Both the position numbers and the translations under genes were made by a program. Of a stretch of 64,000 bases of DNA, positions 15,991 through 23,389 are shown piece after piece. How positions within the stretch are numbered: the stretch's first letter is position 1; the number at the start of each line of letters is the position of its first letter. The notes beneath the pieces were generated by a model. It was not told the origin of the DNA. It saw only the letters and a program-made list of their open reading frames with translations, and searched no databases. The DNA is taken from positions 117,436-181,435 of the forward strand of contig JBKBIT010000004.1 of the NCBI GenBank assembly GCA_046297455.1, read 5' to 3'. Origin of the DNA: ZYF759 sp046297455. Lineage in GTDB: Bacteria > Pseudomonadota > Alphaproteobacteria > Rhizobiales > Rhizobiaceae.

Positions 15991-18195
15991 TCAGTTGACC
16001 GGGCGGATCAGAAGGCTGCCGACGGCATCGACCTCTGCGTGGTGATCGGGAAGAATGAGCGTGGTGGAATCCATTTCCGTGACGATCGCAGGCCCCGGTA
16101 TGCGGTCGCCGGCGCGAAGCTTTTCACGGTTGTAGATCTTGGCCGGCAGGTCGCGCCCATCGACAAAGACCGTCGTCTCGGCCGTGACCGCTCCCGAGGG
16201 ATCGCCGGTGCCGCGATCGAGCTTGCGCGCCGTTACCGTGGTTTCGCTGCCCTGGACGATGGCGCGCAGGTTCAGCAGTTCGTGCGGCTGATCGAGATTG
16301 AAGGTGAACATCTGCTCGTGCAGCTCGTCGAAGCGAGCTGCCACTCCCTTCAGGCCCTCGCGGCGGAACTCCTCCGGGCTCATGCGCACGCCCAGCGCCG
16401 TTCCCTGGCCCGCATAGCGCAGGTCCATCTCGTATTCGACGCTCTGATCGGATCGGCTGAGGCCCTCGCGCTCCAGGCTCTTGGCGGCCTGGTCGGCAAG
16501 CTCTTCCAGCGCGCGTTCGATATCGCGATCGCTGGTCGCTTCGAAACGCACGACAAGCGTTCGGGAGGCCTCGTCACGCAAACGGGTGGTGGCATCGCCC
16601 GAGGCGCACAGGACGCCGGGGCCGGGTGGCACGATAACCGGCCAAGAACCCATCAGCTTGCCCAGCGCATTGGCGTGCAGGGGGCCTGCGCCGCCGAAGG
16701 CGACCAGCGCGAAATTGCGCGGATCGTAGCCCTGTTCGACGGAGACGAGCCTGAGCGCGCCGAACATGTTCTCGTTGACGATATCGTAAATGCCTTCGGC
16801 CGCACGCTTGACCGGCAGGCCGAGTGCATCGGCGACGTTCTTGACCGCCTTTTCGGCAAGCGACGTGTCCATGGCCATGTCGCCGCCGAGACGGGCTGCC
16901 GCCGGCAGATAGCCAAGCACGATGTTGGCATCCGTCACCGTCGGCTGTTCGCCGCCGCGCCCATAGGCCGCCGGTCCCGGATCGGCGCCTGCCGATTGCG
17001 GGCCGACACGCAGCGCCTTGGTCAGTTCCGGCACATAGGCGATCGAACCGCCGCCGGCGCCGACCGTGCGCACGTCGATTGACGGCGCGCGCACCGTGAC
17101 ATCGGCCACGCGCGTCTCGCGACGCTTCTGCGCCACGCCGTTCTGGATCAGGGCCACGTCCGTGGACGTGCCGCCCATGTCGAAGGTCAACAGATCCTCG
17201 TAGCCCGACTGGCGGGCGATCCAGATGGCGCCGGAGACGCCACCGGCAGGACCCGACATCAAGAGGTTCACCGGCGCGGATTTGGCAGCGTCGGCCGAGG
17301 ACAGGCCGCCGTCCGAGCGCAGGATCTGAAGGCGCACGCCACTCATGCGCCGGTCGAGCTCGCTGTGCAGGTTCTCGATGTACTTCGAGACGACCGGGCG
17401 GATGTAGGAGTTGACCACCGTCGTTTCGGTGCGCTCGTATTCATACATCTCCGGCATGACCTCCGACGAGATCGACACCGGCACACCCGGCAGCACGTCG
17501 GCTGCGATCTCCCGGATGCGCCGCTCGTGCTCGCCGTTGGTGTAGGCGTTGAAGAGGCTGACGGTGAGCGCCTGGATGCCGCCATCCTTGAGCGTGCGCA
17601 GCTCGTCGCGGATGCGCCGCTCGTCGAGCGGCTGGACCACCTTGCCGTCGGCGCCCATGCGCTCATGCGCCTCGATCGTCAGTTCCAGCGGGGCCAGCGG
17701 CGGGGTCTTGTTGTAGATCACCCAGCCGCCCAGGCCGCCGGGCACATAGGACCGGGCGATCTGCAGCGTCTGGCGGTAGCCCTTCGTCGTCACCAGGCCG
17801 ACCAGCGCGCCGGAGCCGGTCAAGACGGTGTTGGTCGCGACCGTGGTGCCGTGCATGACGAAATTGATGTCGGTCGGGTCGATCCCCGCCTGCCGACAGA
17901 TCTTCTCGATGCCGTTGAGGACGCCGATGGAGGAGTCCTTGGGGGTCGAGGACACCTTGGCGACGTGGGTCTTGCCGCTGCGCTCGTCGATGAGCATGAG
18001 GTCGGTGAAGGTGCCGCCGACGTCGACGCCGAGCCGGTAGCCTTCGCCGATGGCGCGGCCGGGGCGGCTGGCGACCGCCGACACGTCGGCCGGCATCTGG
18101 CCGCCGCCGACGAACTGCTCCATGCGGCGCAGTCGGTTCTCGAGTTCCGCGATACGCTCTTCGTATCTGCGCACCGGATCGTCTGAATTGCTCAT
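15991..18195 (-). CDS. hyuA: Hydantoinase A / oxoprolinase-type ATPase subunit (HyuA) with N-terminal coiled coil
   Basis: A 734-aa ATP-dependent subunit. The actin/Hsp70-like phosphate loop reads LGVDVGGTFTDLMLIDE at about residues 55-71, followed by NFVMHGTTVATNTVLTGSGA and the second lobe LLTFDMGGTSTDVALIQNG. The C-terminus carries DRIPGPAIVTEMDSTTLILP, usual for the family. It phosphorylates the cyclic amide or acid for HyuB. Unusually, about 40 residues precede the first strand and include the heptad helix YEERIAELENRLRRMEQ at residues 11-27, which family members such as 5-oxoprolinase lack. A closely similar helix begins the ABC permease at 21062. The start at 18195 follows GAGAGG. It is the first gene of the leftward hyu operon. 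Confidence 0.92.
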   Translation of the reverse strand: MSNSDDPVRRYEERIAELENRLRRMEQFVGGGQMPADVSAVASRPGRAIGEGYRLGVDVGGTFTDLMLIDERSGKTHVAKVSSTPKDSSIGVLNGIEKICRQAGIDPTDINFVMHGTTVATNTVLTGSGALVGLVTTKGYRQTLQIARSYVPGGLGGWVIYNKTPPLAPLELTIEAHERMGADGKVVQPLDERRIRDELRTLKDGGIQALTVSLFNAYTNGEHERRIREIAADVLPGVPVSISSEVMPEMYEYERTETTVVNSYIRPVVSKYIENLHSELDRRMSGVRLQILRSDGGLSSADAAKSAPVNLLMSGPAGGVSGAIWIARQSGYEDLLTFDMGGTSTDVALIQNGVAQKRRETRVADVTVRAPSIDVRTVGAGGGSIAYVPELTKALRVGPQSAGADPGPAAYGRGGEQPTVTDANIVLGYLPAAARLGGDMAMDTSLAEKAVKNVADALGLPVKRAAEGIYDIVNENMFGALRLVSVEQGYDPRNFALVAFGGAGPLHANALGKLMGSWPVIVPPGPGVLCASGDATTRLRDEASRTLVVRFEATSDRDIERALEELADQAAKSLEREGLSRSDQSVEYEMDLRYAGQGTALGVRMSPEEFRREGLKGVAARFDELHEQMFTFNLDQPHELLNLRAIVQGSETTVTARKLDRGTGDPSGAVTAETTVFVDGRDLPAKIYNREKLRAGDRIPGPAIVTEMDSTTLILPDHHAEVDAVGSLLIRPVN

Positions 18196-18401
18196 GAGCC
18201 TCTCGTTCCCCTGTGGCTTCGTATAACGCCGAGGCCGGCTCCTACCGGTCTGCAACGTATCCTGTCTGCCGCTTCCTGTTCGGTTCCGGCCATTCTTGTT
18301 GAGCCGATTGCACCCGAAACCAGACCGTTTGTCCAGACCAATTGTGAGAGCGAAAGTCGTGTGCTAACGTTGCGTCCATCAGGGGAACAAGGAGAAACGT
18401 C
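18196..18401. promoter_or_regulatory. Divergent control region between hyuA and ABC importer, with GTCCAGAC operator candidate
   Basis: About 200 bp between the leftward hyu operon and the rightward importer operon. At 18328-18341 it holds TTTGTCCAGACCAA, a near-palindrome sharing the GTCCAGAC core with the site at 11904-11913. A second CCAGACC copy lies 13 bp to its left (18320-18326). GntR/HutC control of both transcription units is likely but unproven. The ribosome binding site AAGGAG before the SBP gene is clear. Confidence 0.5.
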
Positions 18402-19511
18402 ATGACCAATAAAATCGGCATTCGTATTGCCTCCGGCATGGTTTCGGTCGCGGCCGTCGCGCTCGCGGCGTCTTCGGCCATGGCGGCCAACCTCGACGAG
18501 GCCCGCGCGCTGATCGAGGAGGCGCGCCAACTGCCGGAGTTCGTCGCACCCGGCGAACCGTTCGACGCGCGCGCCTGCATGGAAGGCAAGAAGGTCTACG
18601 TCATTCCGCTGACGAGCGAGAATCCGTTCAACGTGGAGATCGCGAACGCCCAGCGCGAAGCCGCCGCCGCGGTCGGCTTCGACATCACCATCTCGGACAA
18701 CCAGTTCAACATCGACCAATGGGTCCAGGGCGTGTCGACGGCGATCGCCGACGGCTACGACGTGATCGACATCCAGGGCGGCATCCCGCCGGAAGCCATG
18801 GGTCCGCAGCTGGCTGAAGCGCGCGAGGCCGGCATCAAGATCGCCGCGACCCATCTCTACGACGTCACCCAGACGCCGAGCGAACTGATCGACGGCAATT
18901 TCGCCATGAACTACACCCGCGCCGGCGAGCTGATGGCCGCCTGGGCGATGGTGCAGACCGAAGGCAACGTCAACGCGGTCATCATCGGGTCGGACGAGAT
19001 CATCCCGACCGGACCGTTTGTCGAGGCCATCCAGAACTATCTCGATGCCAACTGCCCGGACTGCACCCATCGCTACGTGAACGTTCCGGTTGCCGAATGG
19101 GGCAGCCAGATCCAGCCGGAAGTCCAGTCGGCGCTGGTGGCCGACCCGGACATCAACTACATCCTGCCCATCTACGACTCCATGTCGGCTTTCGTCATCC
19201 CGGCGCTGACGCTTTCGAACCGGGAAGACGTTCGGATCGCCAGCTATAACGGCACACCCTTCACGCTCGATTTCCTGCGCGAAGGCGAGATGATGGAAAT
19301 GAATGTCGGCGAGAGCCTGGACTGGGTTGGCTGGGCATCGATCGACGGCACCATGCGCATGTTGTGCGATGCTGGCGAGGTCACCGAACTGAACACCCCG
19401 CTTTACATCTTCGACGAATCCAACGTCGAAACAGCGGGTGTGCCGGCCGGTTACGGCGGCTACGGCGATGCCTACATTGCCGGCTTCCGCGCGTTGTGGG
19501 GCCTGGACTGA
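18402..19511 (+). CDS. Sugar-type ABC transporter periplasmic binding protein
   Basis: A 369-aa RbsB-like (Peripla_BP_4) solute-binding protein. A Sec signal peptide (MTNKIGIRIASGMVSVAAVAL to AMAAN) precedes a mature domain with VYVIPLTSENPFNVEIANAQREAAAAVG, the strand-helix start of ribose-type binders. It also has VIDIQGGIPPEAMGPQLAEAREAGI and VNAVIIGSDEIIPTG. AAGGAG 8 nt before the ATG supports the start. It leads a rightward operon with ATPase and permease genes. Although the family is named for sugars, members also take up autoinducers, creatinine-like and other small polar compounds; the neighbourhood points to a cyclic amide or related nitrogen compound. Confidence 0.9.
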   Translation: MTNKIGIRIASGMVSVAAVALAASSAMAANLDEARALIEEARQLPEFVAPGEPFDARACMEGKKVYVIPLTSENPFNVEIANAQREAAAAVGFDITISDNQFNIDQWVQGVSTAIADGYDVIDIQGGIPPEAMGPQLAEAREAGIKIAATHLYDVTQTPSELIDGNFAMNYTRAGELMAAWAMVQTEGNVNAVIIGSDEIIPTGPFVEAIQNYLDANCPDCTHRYVNVPVAEWGSQIQPEVQSALVADPDINYILPIYDSMSAFVIPALTLSNREDVRIASYNGTPFTLDFLREGEMMEMNVGESLDWVGWASIDGTMRMLCDAGEVTELNTPLYIFDESNVETAGVPAGYGGYGDAYIAGFRALWGLD

Positions 19512-19541
19512 CCCTGGTCTCCGTTCAGAGCGGAACCCACG

Positions 19542-21107
19542 ATGGGCACGCAGGGCGATCTCGCGCTTGAACTGAGAAATCTCAGCAAGCGCTTCGGTGG
19601 CGCCGTCGCACTCGACGGCGTCGACCTCACCGTTCGACGCGGCGAGGTGCACGGTCTGCTGGGCCAGAACGGTTCCGGGAAATCGACCCTGATCAAGATA
19701 CTCTCGGGCTATCACGAGCCCGAGCCGGGCGGAACGCTTCGCCTCTACGGCAGGGAGGTTTCCCTGCCGCTCTCTCCCGGCCAGTTCCGACAGATGGGCC
19801 TTTCCTTCGTGCATCAGCATCTCGGGCTCATTCCCTCGCTCAGCGTCCTGGAGAATATCTGTCTGAGCGATTTTGCCACGGAGACGCGTTGGCGTATCGA
19901 CTGGGCAAGGGAAGCTGCGCGGGTTCGCGACCTGTTTGCGGAATATGACCTGGCCATCGACCCGCATGCGCGTGTCGCTGACCTGCCCCAGGTCGACCGC
20001 TGTCTGGTCGCCATCGTCAGGGCACTGGCGGAGATCAGCTCCTCGCAGAAGACCCATGACGGCGAGGGGATCCTGGTGCTCGACGAACCGACGCCTTTCC
20101 TGCCCAAGGCGGGCGTGGACCGGCTGTTCGGCTTCGTTCGACAGGTTGTGAAGCGCGGCGCGTCGGTGATTTTCGTCAGCCACGATGTCGACGAGATTCT
20201 CGAGATCACGGACCGTGCAACGGTTCTGCGCGATGGCCGCCTGGCCGGAACGCTGGCAACGGAAAATGCCCGGCCGGAAGACTTCGTGGAGTTGATCGTC
20301 GGTCGGCGCGTTGAGCATTTCAGGGTGGGACACTCTCCCGACCGGACAGGCGAGGCAATCGTCTCGGTCGAAGGCCTGACCGGGAGTGTCTGCGAAAACT
20401 TCAGTATCCAGATTGCGCTCGGCGAGGTGATCGGCCTGACGGGACTGATCGGTGCCGGTTTCGATGAGGTGCCGGCGCTCATCTATGGCGCGAAGCAGGC
20501 GAGGGCCGGTCGGTTGCTCATCGGTGACATGAGCATCGATCTGTCGGAGATCACGCCAAGGCGGGCACTCGAGGCGGGCATTGCCTATCTGCCGGCAGAC
20601 CGGCTGGGCGCCAGCGGCATCGGGTCGCTGCCCATCACCGACAATGTGACCTTGCCTGCCTTGCCCAAATTCAAGGGTCAGCTGGGTCTTGACCGGCCCG
20701 GCATGCAGCGTTGGGCGGCGGATGTTACGCGCAACCATCATGTGCGCCCCAATGATCCCGACATGTATCTGGAGAGCCTGAGCGGTGGCAATCAGCAGAA
20801 GGTGCTGCTGGCCAAGTGGCTCGAAAACCAGCCGCTGCTGTTTCTGCTCGATGAACCGACACAGGGCGTCGATGTCGGCGCGCGCCAGCAGGTTTTTGCT
20901 GCCATTGACCGCGCCGTGCGCGCCGGAACGGTGGTGATTTGCGCCAGCACCGATGCCGAACAACTGGCCCAGATATGCAATCGCGTTCTCGTATTTGCCC
21001 AAGGTCGTCCGGTCGCGGAACTGACCGGCAGCGATGTCAACAAAGAGGAGATCACGTACCAGTGCTACACCGGTCTAGCAGTGACTCAGACGGCTCTCGC
21101 TCCTTGA
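19542..21107 (+). CDS. Sugar-type ABC transporter ATPase, two nucleotide-binding domains
   Basis: A 521-aa tandem ATPase like RbsA/MglA. Domain 1 has Walker A GQNGSGKST and Walker B GILVLDEPT, but the signature region reads ADLPQVDRCLVAIVRAL instead of a recognisable LSGGQ. Domain 2 has a degenerate Walker A (GLTGLIGAGFDEV), as is usual in this family, with an intact signature LSGGNQQKVLLAKWL and Walker B LFLLDEPTQGVDVGA. The complementary intact and degenerate sites would give one working composite ATPase site. It lies 30 bp after the binding protein gene and its 3' end overlaps the permease gene. Confidence 0.92.
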   Translation: MGTQGDLALELRNLSKRFGGAVALDGVDLTVRRGEVHGLLGQNGSGKSTLIKILSGYHEPEPGGTLRLYGREVSLPLSPGQFRQMGLSFVHQHLGLIPSLSVLENICLSDFATETRWRIDWAREAARVRDLFAEYDLAIDPHARVADLPQVDRCLVAIVRALAEISSSQKTHDGEGILVLDEPTPFLPKAGVDRLFGFVRQVVKRGASVIFVSHDVDEILEITDRATVLRDGRLAGTLATENARPEDFVELIVGRRVEHFRVGHSPDRTGEAIVSVEGLTGSVCENFSIQIALGEVIGLTGLIGAGFDEVPALIYGAKQARAGRLLIGDMSIDLSEITPRRALEAGIAYLPADRLGASGIGSLPITDNVTLPALPKFKGQLGLDRPGMQRWAADVTRNHHVRPNDPDMYLESLSGGNQQKVLLAKWLENQPLLFLLDEPTQGVDVGARQQVFAAIDRAVRAGTVVICASTDAEQLAQICNRVLVFAQGRPVAELTGSDVNKEEITYQCYTGLAVTQTALAP

Positions 21108-22201
21108 CGTCGACAGACAGCCGGCCAGACGCCGTGGCGGCTTATGAGGCGCGTATTGCCGAGTTGGAACGCAAGGTCAGCCGCCTGCAGGAACAGCGGC
21201 GAGGGACGAGTATCGTCCCCGGCCGTTCGAAACAATTCGCGGAGCGCTACGCCATCATCGCCATCTGGGTGCTCCTGATCGCTGCCTTCGCGGTCGTCGA
21301 GCAGATCATGTTTGGCTCGTCACGCTTCTTCTCCTGGAGCAACTTCGCCACGATGTTCGGCACGCAAGGCGTACTGGTGGTGCTGACGCTCGGCCTTCTC
21401 CTCCCGCTGACGGCCGGCGACTTCGATCTGTCCATTGCCGCCACGATGACACTGTCCTCCCTGATCGTGGCCATTCAGATCACCGCATTCGGCACGCCCA
21501 CACCGGTTGCCGTGGCGATGGCCCTGCTCGCGGGCGCCGTGATCGGCGGCCTCAACGCGTTCTTCATCCTCTATTTCCGCATCCATTCCCTGATCGTGAC
21601 GCTGGGCATGGCGACTTTCGTCATTGGCATTGCGAAGTGGATCAGTGCCTCGCGCACCGTTTCCATCTTCGGCGCCGATCCCACCTTGATCCAGTGGATC
21701 AACCAGACCCGCCTTTTCAACATCTCCATGTCTTTCTGGTACGCGCTGATGCTGTGCGTGCTCATCTGGTACGTGCTCGAATACACGACGCAGGGCAGGC
21801 GCCTGCTTTTCGTTGGCCGCTCGCGCGAAGTCGCCCACCTGGCCGGCATACGCGTCGATGCGGTTCGCGCCTGGGCGCTGATCGGATCGGGCGTCATCGC
21901 GGCGCTGGCTGGCATCCTGGCGGTCGGGGTCAACGGCTCGGCCGATCCGAGCTCACGCATCGGCCTGTTGCTGCCGGCCTTCGCTGCCGCTTTCCTGGGT
22001 GCCACCAGCATCGTGCCGGGGCGTTTCAATCCCTGGGGGTCGTTTATCGGCGTCCTGCTCCTGGCAACCGGTATTTCCGGGCTGCAGATCTTCGGTATCC
22101 CGAATTTCGTGCAGGACCTTTTCTACGGCGGCGGTCTCATCATAGCCGTTGCGGCCTCGCAGCTCGTCAGGCGGCGGCGCCCGATGGAGTTCGGGGGATG
22201 A
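21062..22201 (+). CDS. Sugar-type ABC transporter permease with N-terminal coiled coil
   Basis: About 379 residues of an RbsC/BPD_transp_2-type permease. Hydrophobic segments start at YAIIAIWVLLIAAFAVVEQI, and VLVVLTLGLLLPLTAGDFDLSIAA is the conserved first-half motif. Unusually, about 60 cytoplasmic residues precede the first membrane helix and contain YEARIAELERKVSRLQEQ, very like the N-terminal helix of HyuA. The start is uncertain: GTG 21062 has GAGGAG 11 nt upstream and overlaps the ATPase gene by 46 bp; TTG 21104 overlaps the ATPase stop as TTGA. Both keep the coiled coil. The extension may let the importer dock the HyuA/HyuB enzyme or the coiled-coil protein encoded at 11938; this is inference. 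Confidence 0.88.
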   Translation: MLHRSSSDSDGSRSLTSTDSRPDAVAAYEARIAELERKVSRLQEQRRGTSIVPGRSKQFAERYAIIAIWVLLIAAFAVVEQIMFGSSRFFSWSNFATMFGTQGVLVVLTLGLLLPLTAGDFDLSIAATMTLSSLIVAIQITAFGTPTPVAVAMALLAGAVIGGLNAFFILYFRIHSLIVTLGMATFVIGIAKWISASRTVSIFGADPTLIQWINQTRLFNISMSFWYALMLCVLIWYVLEYTTQGRRLLFVGRSREVAHLAGIRVDAVRAWALIGSGVIAALAGILAVGVNGSADPSSRIGLLLPAFAAAFLGATSIVPGRFNPWGSFIGVLLLATGISGLQIFGIPNFVQDLFYGGGLIIAVAASQLVRRRRPMEFGG

Positions 22202-22208
22202 GGACTCC

Positions 22209-22568
22209 ATGACTGGCAGTTGGCATCATCTGGTCGTGCGGGTGCCCTTCAAGGACGATGTCGTCGCCGGCATGAAGACCCTGCGGCGCATCGAGCACTG
22301 GCTGGCCGACAATCATCGTCCGATGCCCCTGTTCCACCCGGACGGCCGGCCGCGCAGCGAAACGGTTTGCGTCGCCGTGCCCTCGAACCAGGCGCACCGC
22401 GCGCTTACCTACCGCGCCTTCTGCGCCGAACTCGGGCTTGCCCCGTCGATGGTGCAGTGGCGGGTCTGCGCAGCTCCGCCCATCGGCGAAGTGCCGGCCC
22501 ACGCCGATGCAGATCCCAACAACAAGACGGAAGTTGGAAATAGGGAGAGGAGGCAGAATTGCCCGTAG
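22209..22568 (+). CDS. Conserved-looking 119-aa protein of unknown function
   Basis: I do not recognise this gene. It encodes 119 residues starting MTGSWHHLVVRVPFKDD, with GAGGA just before the ATG, 7 bp after the permease stop, and its own stop overlaps the start of the next gene. The sequence is soluble, His- and Trp-containing, with RIEHWLADNHRPMPLFHPDGR and PSNQAHRALTYRAFCAELGLAP as the most ordered stretches and a polar, probably disordered tail. Position between transporter and hydrolase in a tight operon indicates a role in the same pathway, perhaps as a small enzyme subunit. Confidence 0.75.
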   Translation: MTGSWHHLVVRVPFKDDVVAGMKTLRRIEHWLADNHRPMPLFHPDGRPRSETVCVAVPSNQAHRALTYRAFCAELGLAPSMVQWRVCAAPPIGEVPAHADADPNNKTEVGNRERRQNCP

Positions 22569-23389
22569 CCCACATCAACGGTCACGACATGTATTACGAG
22601 GTCCACGGATCGGGTCCTCCGGCGCTTTGCATGGGAGGTTGGGGGACATATTGCCATGGAGAACAACGCCACCTCGCACGTGGGCTGACCGAGCGCTATC
22701 GGGTGCTTATCTTCGACCACAGAGGCATCGCAGAATCGGGCGACGACATGAGCGTCGAGCCGTCCATGCGGCTTTATGCAGAGGATGCGGCCGGCCTTCT
22801 CGATCATCTCGGCTGGCATGATGTGCATGTCATCGGCCTGGTTGGCATGGGCGCCTGCATCGGCCAGGAACTGGCAATATCGCGGCCGGATCTCGTCCGG
22901 TCGATGGTCAATATGGGTACTTGGGCCAAGCCCGATGCGCTGTTCACCCACCAGATGGAGATGCTGCGCGATACCCATCGCGAGATGGGCTGGGAAGCCT
23001 TCCAGAAACTGGTTTGCCTCTGGTCGTTCGATGAGGATTTCTATCTGGCCAATCATCATCGCATCCTGGGACCACATGGCCCCTGGCGTGAGCTCAACGG
23101 CCGCTATCCCGCCCATGAACGGCTCATCAGCGCGTGCCTCTCGCACGACGTCAGCGATCGGCTGGGCGCCATCACCGCCCCAACCTTCGTCATTCATTGC
23201 CCGCTCGATATCGTCACCGGGCCACGGCTGACACGACCGATCGAAGAGATGATTCCCACTGCAAGGGGAGCGGTGCTTGAGGGCGCTGCGCATGTGGTGG
23301 CTGGAAAGGAAATGCGCGGGCGTTTTTCCGAGATGCTTCTGGGCTTCCTTTCCGAGATCGACGAAACCGTAAGGAGAGCCGCCCAATGA
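22559..23389 (+). CDS. Alpha/beta-hydrolase-fold protein lacking the serine nucleophile
   Basis: A 276-aa alpha/beta-hydrolase-fold protein. It starts at TTG 22559 behind a strong AGGAGG. The HGSGPPALCMGGWGTYCHGEQ oxyanion region and RVLIFDHRGIAESGDD strand are normal, as are the late acid (HCPLDIVTGPRL) and histidine (LEGAAHVVAGKEM). At the nucleophile elbow, where G-x-S-x-G is expected, the sequence is HVIGLVGMGACIGQELA, with no Ser, Cys or Asp at the apex. So it is probably not a serine esterase; possibilities are a cofactor-free lyase or oxygenase or a binding protein. It overlaps the upstream unknown gene by 10 bp and the downstream CoA-transferase by 4 bp. Confidence 0.85.
   Translation: MPVAHINGHDMYYEVHGSGPPALCMGGWGTYCHGEQRHLARGLTERYRVLIFDHRGIAESGDDMSVEPSMRLYAEDAAGLLDHLGWHDVHVIGLVGMGACIGQELAISRPDLVRSMVNMGTWAKPDALFTHQMEMLRDTHREMGWEAFQKLVCLWSFDEDFYLANHHRILGPHGPWRELNGRYPAHERLISACLSHDVSDRLGAITAPTFVIHCPLDIVTGPRLTRPIEEMIPTARGAVLEGAAHVVAGKEMRGRFSEMLLGFLSEIDETVRRAAQ

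Noticed and set aside
18192..21002. A very long open frame (over 900 codons) on the minus strand across the ABC importer genes
   Set aside because: It is antisense to a binding protein and ATPase with clear motifs, signal peptide and ribosome binding sites. Its own translation is low in recognisable domains; high GC explains the lack of stops.
19542..21107. Degenerate second Walker A in the importer ATPase considered as a sign of a pseudogene
   Set aside because: Loss of this motif in the second domain is normal for RbsA/MglA-type ATPases, and the frame is complete.
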